A stretch of 40,507 nt of DNA, from the NCBI RefSeq assembly GCF_945881795.1, contig NZ_CAMCVG010000011.1, positions 1 through 40,507 of the forward strand, given 5' to 3'. The notes beneath the pieces were generated by a model, which was given only the letters and a program-made list of their open reading frames with translations, was not told where the DNA came from and did no database searches. This document shows, in pieces, positions 36,620-40,507 of this stretch. The stretch is from Rhodoferax sp. OV413 (lineage in GTDB: Bacteria > Pseudomonadota > Gammaproteobacteria > Burkholderiales > Burkholderiaceae_C). Within the stretch, counting starts at the first letter, position 1; every line of letters starts with the position of its first letter. The translations under genes were made by a program, and so were the position numbers.

Positions 36620-37591
36620 TTAGAGCCGGCCCAGCAGCAGGTATTCCATCAGCGCTTTTTGCACATGCATGCGGTTCTCTGCCTCGTCCCAGACCACACT
36701 TTGCGGGCCGTCAATCACCTCGGCCTCCACTTCTTCGCCGCGGTGGGCGGGCAGGCAGTGCATGAAGATGGCGTCGGGCGCCGCCACCGCCATCATGGCC
36801 CGGTCCACGCACCAGGCGGCAAAGGCCTGGCGGCGGACTTCGTTCTCGGCCTCAAAGCCCATGCTGGTCCACACATCGGTGGTGATCAGGTCTGCGCCGC
36901 GGCAGGCTTCCATCGGATCGCTATAGGTTTGATAGCTGCCAGCGCCCATACCACCTGCGCTGGCGGCCAATTTCTCGTTCAATTCGTAGCCGCTGGGGGT
37001 CGATACGCGCAAGTGAAAGCCCAGCTTGGCAGCCGCCTGCAGCCAGGTGTTTGCCATATTGTTGCCGTCGCCCACCCAGGTCACGGTCTTGCCCTGAATC
37101 GGGCCGCGGTGTTCGATGTAGGTGAAGATGTCCGCCAGAATCTGGCAGGGGTGGAACTCGTTGGTCAGGCCGTTGATGACCGGCACCCGTGAGTTGGCGG
37201 CAAAGGCATGCAGCTTGCTCTGTTCGTAGGTGCGGATCATCACGATGTCAGTCATGCGGCTGATGACCTTGGCGCTGTCTTCGATTGGCTCCGAGCGACC
37301 CAGCTGGCTGTCGCCGGTGGTGAGGTGCACCACGCTGCCGCCGAGCTGGTACATGCCGGCCTCAAAGCTCACCCGGGTGCGGGTGGAGGCCTTCTCGAAA
37401 ATCATGGCCAGCGTGCGGTCCACCAAGGTGTGGTGGCGCTCGAAGGTCTTGAACTTGCGTTTGATGAAGGCGGCGCGCTCCAGCAGGTAGGCGTACTCGC
37501 CGGCGCTGAAATCGTCAAACTGCAGGTAGTGCCGCACCGGCGGCGCGCCCAGGGGCAGGGTGCTGGGCACGACGTGGTCGGGCAGGCTCAT
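36620..37591 (-). CDS. argF: Ornithine carbamoyltransferase
   Basis: ArgF makes citrulline from ornithine and carbamoyl phosphate. The 323-aa protein carries the phosphate-binding FEKASTRTRVSFE, the ornithine/carbamoyl motifs NEFHPCQILAD and DVWTSMGFE, and the catalytic-Cys motif FMHCLPAHRGEEV. It is about 15 residues longer than usual. The surplus falls at KLAASAGGMGAGSYQTYSD, where the DNA is an antisense copy of the interspersed repeat (36919-36968) with two perfect hairpins. This surface region normally varies in length, so the enzyme is probably active. The ATG overlaps the argD stop by four bases. Confidence 0.96.
   Translation of the reverse strand: MSLPDHVVPSTLPLGAPPVRHYLQFDDFSAGEYAYLLERAAFIKRKFKTFERHHTLVDRTLAMIFEKASTRTRVSFEAGMYQLGGSVVHLTTGDSQLGRSEPIEDSAKVISRMTDIVMIRTYEQSKLHAFAANSRVPVINGLTNEFHPCQILADIFTYIEHRGPIQGKTVTWVGDGNNMANTWLQAAAKLGFHLRVSTPSGYELNEKLAASAGGMGAGSYQTYSDPMEACRGADLITTDVWTSMGFEAENEVRRQAFAAWCVDRAMMAVAAPDAIFMHCLPAHRGEEVEAEVIDGPQSVVWDEAENRMHVQKALMEYLLLGRL
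36919..36968 (+). repeat. Interspersed repeat, copy 5 (antisense inside argF)
   Basis: It starts CGCTATAGG and ends GCGCTGGCGGCC. It contains two perfect stems: GCTAT/ATAGC at 36920-36936, and GCCAGCGC/GCGCTGGC at 36938-36964 with an 11-base loop. It lies on the strand opposite to argF and encodes the extra residues LAASAGGMGAGSYQTYS. Confidence 0.65.
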
Positions 37592-38805
37592 GCGGCTTCT
37601 TTCAGGAAGCTGGCAATCAGCGGCGCGATGATGGCCACAATCTGGTCGGCCTCCGCTTCACTCAGAATCAGCGGCGGCACCAATCGCACCACGCTGTCGG
37701 CGGTCACGCTGATCAGCAGGCCGGCATCGGCTGCGCGCTGCACCAGCGCCCCGCAGGGCTTAGAGAGGTCGACCCCGACCATCAGGCCCTCGCCGCGCAC
37801 TTCCTTGACCGCCCCACTGGCAATCTCGTCTTTCAGGGCGGCTTGGAGTCCGGCTTTCAGGCGGGCGCCCACCGTGTCGGCATTGGCCAGCAGGCCGTCT
37901 TCTTCGATGATGCGAATGGTCTCCACGCCCGCGCGCATGGACAGGGGGTTGCCGCCGAAGGTGGTGCCGTGGTTGCCGGGCTGGAACAGCTCGGCCGCCT
38001 TGGGGCCGGCCACCACCGCGCCCACCGGCACGCCCGAGCCCAGACCCTTGGCCAGCGGCATCACATCGGGCTGGATGCCCGCCCACTGGTGCGCAAACCA
38101 CTTGCCGGTGCGGCCCATGCCGCATTGCACTTCGTCAATCATCAGGAGCCAGTCGCGCTCATCGCACATTTTGCGCACTTCGCGCAGGTAGTCCATGTGC
38201 ATGGGGTTCACGCCGCCTTCACCCTGAATCGCCTCAAAAAATACCGCCACCACATTCGGGTTGTTGGTGGTGGCCGCCTTGAGGGCGTCGATGTTGTTTG
38301 CCGGCACGCGGATGAAGCCTTCCACCAGCGGGCCGAAACCGGCCTGTACCTTGGGGTTGCCGGTGGCGCTCAGGGTGGCAATGCTGCGGCCGTGGAAGGC
38401 TTTCTCGTACACCACCACTTCGGGCCGCTCGATGCCCTTGTTGTGGCCGAACTTGCGGGCCAGCTTGAGCGCGGCCTCATTGGCCTCCAGCCCGGTGGAG
38501 CAGAAAAACACATTCGTCATGCCCGAGCGCTCCACCAGCAGCCGCGCCAGCTCTTCCTGCAAGGGGATGTGGTAGTAGTTAGAGGTGTGAATCAGCTTGG
38601 TGAGTTGATCCTGCAGCGCGGGCACCAGCTTGGGGTGGTTGTGGCCCAGCGTGTTGACCGCAATACCGCCCAGAGCGTCCAGGTACTCGCGGCCGTTCAC
38701 GTCCCACACGCGGCAGCCCTGGCCATGGCTCAGGGCGATGGGCAGGCGACCGTAGGTATTCATCACGTGAGGTGAAGACGGCGTGGATGCGGTGGCGGCG
38801 GTCAT
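37588..38805 (-). CDS. argD: Acetylornithine/ornithine-type class III aminotransferase
   Basis: This 405-aa PLP aminotransferase of the ArgD group starts at ATG 38805 with a GGAG ribosome site. Motifs include YLDALGGIAVNTLGHNHP, FFCSTGLEANEAALKLAR, FHGRSIATLSATGN, AVFFEAIQGEGGV, LLMIDEVQCGMGRTG and the PLP-lysine segment MPLAKGLGSGVPVGAV. Coupling to argF by a 4-bp overlap supports the arginine-synthesis assignment (N-acetylornithine transaminase), although other class III transaminases look alike. A structured leader lies upstream. Confidence 0.93.
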   Translation of the reverse strand: MTAATASTPSSPHVMNTYGRLPIALSHGQGCRVWDVNGREYLDALGGIAVNTLGHNHPKLVPALQDQLTKLIHTSNYYHIPLQEELARLLVERSGMTNVFFCSTGLEANEAALKLARKFGHNKGIERPEVVVYEKAFHGRSIATLSATGNPKVQAGFGPLVEGFIRVPANNIDALKAATTNNPNVVAVFFEAIQGEGGVNPMHMDYLREVRKMCDERDWLLMIDEVQCGMGRTGKWFAHQWAGIQPDVMPLAKGLGSGVPVGAVVAGPKAAELFQPGNHGTTFGGNPLSMRAGVETIRIIEEDGLLANADTVGARLKAGLQAALKDEIASGAVKEVRGEGLMVGVDLSKPCGALVQRAADAGLLISVTADSVVRLVPPLILSEAEADQIVAIIAPLIASFLKEAA

Positions 38806-38852
38806 GGCGTAACTCCGGTTAAACAACAAAACAGAAGAACAGGAAAACAGAT

Positions 38853-38986
38853 CGGCCCGACTGGTGCAAAGGCCAGCCGGGCCGTTGAAGTGCGATTTTA
38901 GGGCCATGTCCAATGGCTGTTCCGTGACAAACCGGCGCCGGACTCCGGTGTCCGGCGAAGGCTGTTTTGTCATCTCTACGACAGCC
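38853..38986. promoter_or_regulatory. Hairpin-rich leader between argD and the DUF3579 gene
   Basis: Three stem-loops lie in this 134-bp stretch. At 38853-38884 CGGCCCG pairs with CGGGCCG, extended after one mismatch by CTGG/CCAG. At 38937-38956 GCCGGAC pairs with GTCCGGC around six bases. At 38960-38986 GGCTGT pairs with ACAGCC. In the argD direction the first stem is followed by a T-rich tract before the ribosome site, which could act as an attenuator. The regulatory role is inferred. Confidence 0.35.
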
Positions 38987-38993
38987 GAGCAGG

Positions 38994-38999
38994 TAGAAT
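38994..38999 (+). promoter_or_regulatory. Candidate -10 for the DUF3579 gene
   Basis: TAGAAT matches five of six -10 bases and lies 67 bp before ATG 39067. TTGTCA at 38967 is a plausible -35, but its spacing of 21 bp is too long, so support is weak. Confidence 0.25.
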
Positions 39000-39066
39000 T
39001 CTTGTGCAGCGCAGCACTCGCTTACCGGCGGACTTGCCAGCACCCCGAGCACCACCTCACGCACCG

Positions 39067-39411
39067 ATGGCAACCACTCCTTCAAAAGAACTCTACATCC
39101 TGGGAATCACGCGGCAAGGCAGAACCTTTCGCCCCAGCGATTGGGCAGAGCGGCTGGCGGGAGTGATGAGTCAGTTCCGCCCGGGCGGCGCCACCCGCGG
39201 CAGCCATCTGGGCTACTCGCCCTGGTGTGTTCCCACTTCGATAGGTCCGGTGAAATGCGTCATCGTGCACTCTGATTTGCGTGACTTTGATGTGATGGCC
39301 TGGGACTTCTGCCTCAACTTTGCGCGGGACAACGATTTGCAGGTCAGCGAAACCCGCCCTGAGCCACCAGCCGCGTCAGCGGAGCGTGCTGCGCGACCGG
39401 CGGCGGAGTAG
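39067..39411 (+). CDS. DUF3579 domain protein
   Basis: This 114-aa soluble protein belongs to the betaproteobacterial DUF3579 family, recognisable by KELYILGITRQGRTFRPSDW, then AERLAGVMSQF and CVIVHSDLRDFDVMAWDFCL. The start ATG 39067 fits the conserved N-terminus; an earlier in-frame start would add 21 Pro/Ala-rich residues. No function is established. Its place between argD and rpsT is a conserved neighbourhood in this group of bacteria as far as I recall. A strong bidirectional terminator follows. Confidence 0.88.
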   Translation: MATTPSKELYILGITRQGRTFRPSDWAERLAGVMSQFRPGGATRGSHLGYSPWCVPTSIGPVKCVIVHSDLRDFDVMAWDFCLNFARDNDLQVSETRPEPPAASAERAARPAAE

Positions 39412-39464
39412 GCCGAGCCAACCGAATAAACCGGGCGAGATTTAAATCCCAAACATTCGCCCAA

Positions 39465-39502
39465 AAGCAAAAAAGCCGTTCAGTTGAACGGCTTTTTTGC
39501 TT
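39465..39502. terminator. Strong bidirectional Rho-independent terminator
   Basis: AAGCAAAAAAGCCGTTCA is followed by GT and its exact reverse complement, an 18-bp perfect stem with A-run and T-run arms. It ends the DUF3579 gene and, on the other strand, convergent rpsT. Confidence 0.95.
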
Positions 39503-39568
39503 TTGCTGACAGCGCACCCTTACAAACGGCGGACACCGCGTGCGGCGTCCGTGCGATTGCCTAAAAAA

Positions 39569-39868
39569 TTAGGCGGCGAGTGCCAAGGCTTTCACCTTGG
39601 TAGCCAAACGGCTTTTGTCGCGGGCAGCTTTGTTCTTGTGAAAGATGCCCTTGTCAGCCACGGAGTCCACCACGGCTTGCATCTTGGCAAAGAATTCTGC
39701 GGCTTTGGTCTTGTCACCAGAGATGACAGCCTTTTCCACATTCTTCACCGCGGTGCGGTATTTGGAGCGCAGCGAGGTGTTCGCGGCGTTGATTTTGACG
39801 TCCTGACGGACGCGCTTACGGCCCGACGCAAGGCGCGGGTTCTTTTTCTTGGGTTTACCAGATGCCAT
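39569..39868 (-). CDS. rpsT: 30S ribosomal protein S20
   Basis: S20 is a primary 16S-rRNA-binding protein of the small subunit. The 99-aa basic helical protein shows [35 protein letters not shown] and the end [20 protein letters not shown], all standard for the family. The ribosome site AAGGA and a perfect -10 upstream suit a highly expressed gene. It is transcribed toward the bidirectional terminator and is divergent in orientation from murJ further along. Confidence 0.97.
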   Translation of the reverse strand: MASGKPKKKNPRLASGRKRVRQDVKINAANTSLRSKYRTAVKNVEKAVISGDKTKAAEFFAKMQAVVDSVADKGIFHKNKAARDKSRLATKVKALALAA

Positions 39869-39913
39869 GATGAATATTCCTTGTGTTGGAGGATGTTGTC
39901 AGCAAAGCCGAAG

Positions 39914-39919
39914 ATTATA
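39914..39919 (-). promoter_or_regulatory. -10 element of the rpsT promoter
   Basis: On the minus strand this is a perfect TATAAT within GCTATAATC, 46 bp before the rpsT start. The -35 region is poor (GAGGCC at 17 bp spacing). The location and single-copy perfect -10 make it the likely start site for rpsT. Confidence 0.6.
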
Positions 39920-40019
39920 GCGTCCCGGGCTCGGGCGGCCTCTCTGTTTGCTGACACGTACAAGGTGGGTTGGCAATCGGGGGACGAAAAGTCCTCCGAT
40001 TGCTGCGGGTTCGTGTGCC

Positions 40020-40232
40020 CTACATAAGGTACGCGTATCCCAGTAACGCCAGGATGATGACGGCGGCAATGCCGCCTATGATTTGGATGGCGAGCCACCA
40101 GTCAACATCACCTTCTTCGCTGGGTTTGCCGGCAGGCGCGCTTGGCGCCGGGCGCTTTGGCTGTGTCGATCCGCACAGGTCGCAGCGCGCGCTGTCGTCA
40201 CGGATATCACTTCTGCAGTTGATGCATTTCAT
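40020..40232 (-). CDS. Small zinc-ribbon membrane protein
   Basis: This 70-aa protein starts at ATG 40232 with a good ribosome site (GGGAG). The N-terminus is a zinc ribbon: MKCINCRSDIRDDSARCDLC, two CxxC knuckles. A Pro/Ala/Lys linker follows, then one membrane span (WLAIQIIGGIAAVIILALLGYAY). The cytoplasmic zinc-ribbon plus C-terminal helix layout recurs in many small bacterial proteins of unknown role. The gene lies between rpsT and the divergent murJ; no partner can be named. Confidence 0.8.
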   Translation of the reverse strand: MKCINCRSDIRDDSARCDLCGSTQPKRPAPSAPAGKPSEEGDVDWWLAIQIIGGIAAVIILALLGYAYLM

Positions 40233-40418
40233 TTTTTCTACTCCCTGTAGATGTGCAAATAACTCTTTGGATAAACGGAAAAGAAAATTTCGGATCTGCT
40301 GGTTCTGTGGGGGGCCTTTCAGTAGTTGCTGGGTTGAGGAAAAGTGTCTCTGCGTCCAATAAGCGCGGGCATTATCGAACACTGAGACGCACATTTATAG
40401 CGCACTACACTTACTGTT

Positions 40419-40507
40419 GTGAGTCTCATCAAATCTGTTTCGACCGTGTCCCTGTGGACCTTGGCCTCCCGCATTACCGGCCTGGCGCGGGAGCTTCTGA
40501 TGGCGGC
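40419..40507 (+). CDS. murJ: Lipid II flippase MurJ (5' end only)
   Basis: The first 29 codons are present, running off the window end. From GTG 40419 the frame reads VSLIKSVSTVSLWTLASRIT followed by GLARELLMA, the conserved N-terminus of MurJ (MviN), the inner-membrane flippase of peptidoglycan precursor lipid II. A stop codon lies in frame at 40398, so this GTG is the only nearby start. No ribosome site precedes it. TACACT at 40406-40411 could be a -10 placing the transcript start at the GTG itself. Confidence 0.9.
   Translation, partial: MSLIKSVSTVSLWTLASRITGLARELLMA

Overview
The window is a gene-dense, GC-rich stretch of bacterial chromosome. Gene content and order (argF-argD-DUF3579-rpsT-murJ, pyrG-kdsA-eno-ftsB, parE-parC, several Bug/TctC-type features) point to a betaproteobacterium of the order Burkholderiales, most likely family Comamonadaceae (Rhodoferax/Polaromonas/Acidovorax relatives). 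This placement is an inference from protein flavour and synteny; no rRNA is present. Almost everything is housekeeping. I see no prophage, insertion sequence, CRISPR array, tRNA or rRNA.

Layout. 0.1-4.8 kb: a DedA membrane protein; tsaE and amiC on the minus strand, translationally coupled by a GTGA overlap; queG divergent from tsaE; an AEC-family transporter whose stop codon overlaps that of queG. 4.8-8.9 kb: an orphan Bug-type solute-binding protein, the recombinase xerD, a degenerate EAL plus HDOD signalling protein and a ferritin-like DUF455 protein. 8.9-11.1 kb: gamma-carbonic anhydrase, the redox chaperone hslO and a NadR-like kinase with a cysteine-rich tail. 11.1-15.3 kb: the minus-strand cluster pyrG-kdsA-eno-ftsB. 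15.4-19.3 kb: coaBC-dut, a SlyD-like isomerase divergent from a RoxA-like ribosomal oxygenase, and a small Ala/Pro-rich lipoprotein closed by a strong terminator. 19.3-23.3 kb: a minus-strand run of MFS transporter, 39-aa membrane peptide, methyltransferase, dapA and bamC. 23.4-29.8 kb: parE-parC and a methyl-accepting chemotaxis protein. 29.8-36.6 kb: lysE/argO-type exporter, aconitase acnA, an FAD monooxygenase, kynureninase kynU and a YkgJ cysteine-cluster protein. 36.6-40.5 kb: argD-argF, DUF3579, rpsT, a zinc-ribbon membrane protein and the first codons of murJ.

The most unusual signal is not a gene. A roughly 50-bp, two-hairpin interspersed sequence occurs five times in a gap-free alignment. 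One copy is intergenic (after the chemotaxis receptor). Two lie in frame in the sense direction (amiC linker and an acnA insertion). Two lie antisense in coding DNA (argF, and a partial one in coaBC). The first hairpin shows paired arm changes between copies, which suggests selection on structure. The second notable item is the 39-codon ORF with a very good ribosome binding site between the MFS transporter and the methyltransferase. Other points of interest are a LexA-like palindrome before parE, structured leaders before argD and pyrG, and a possibly leaderless murJ.
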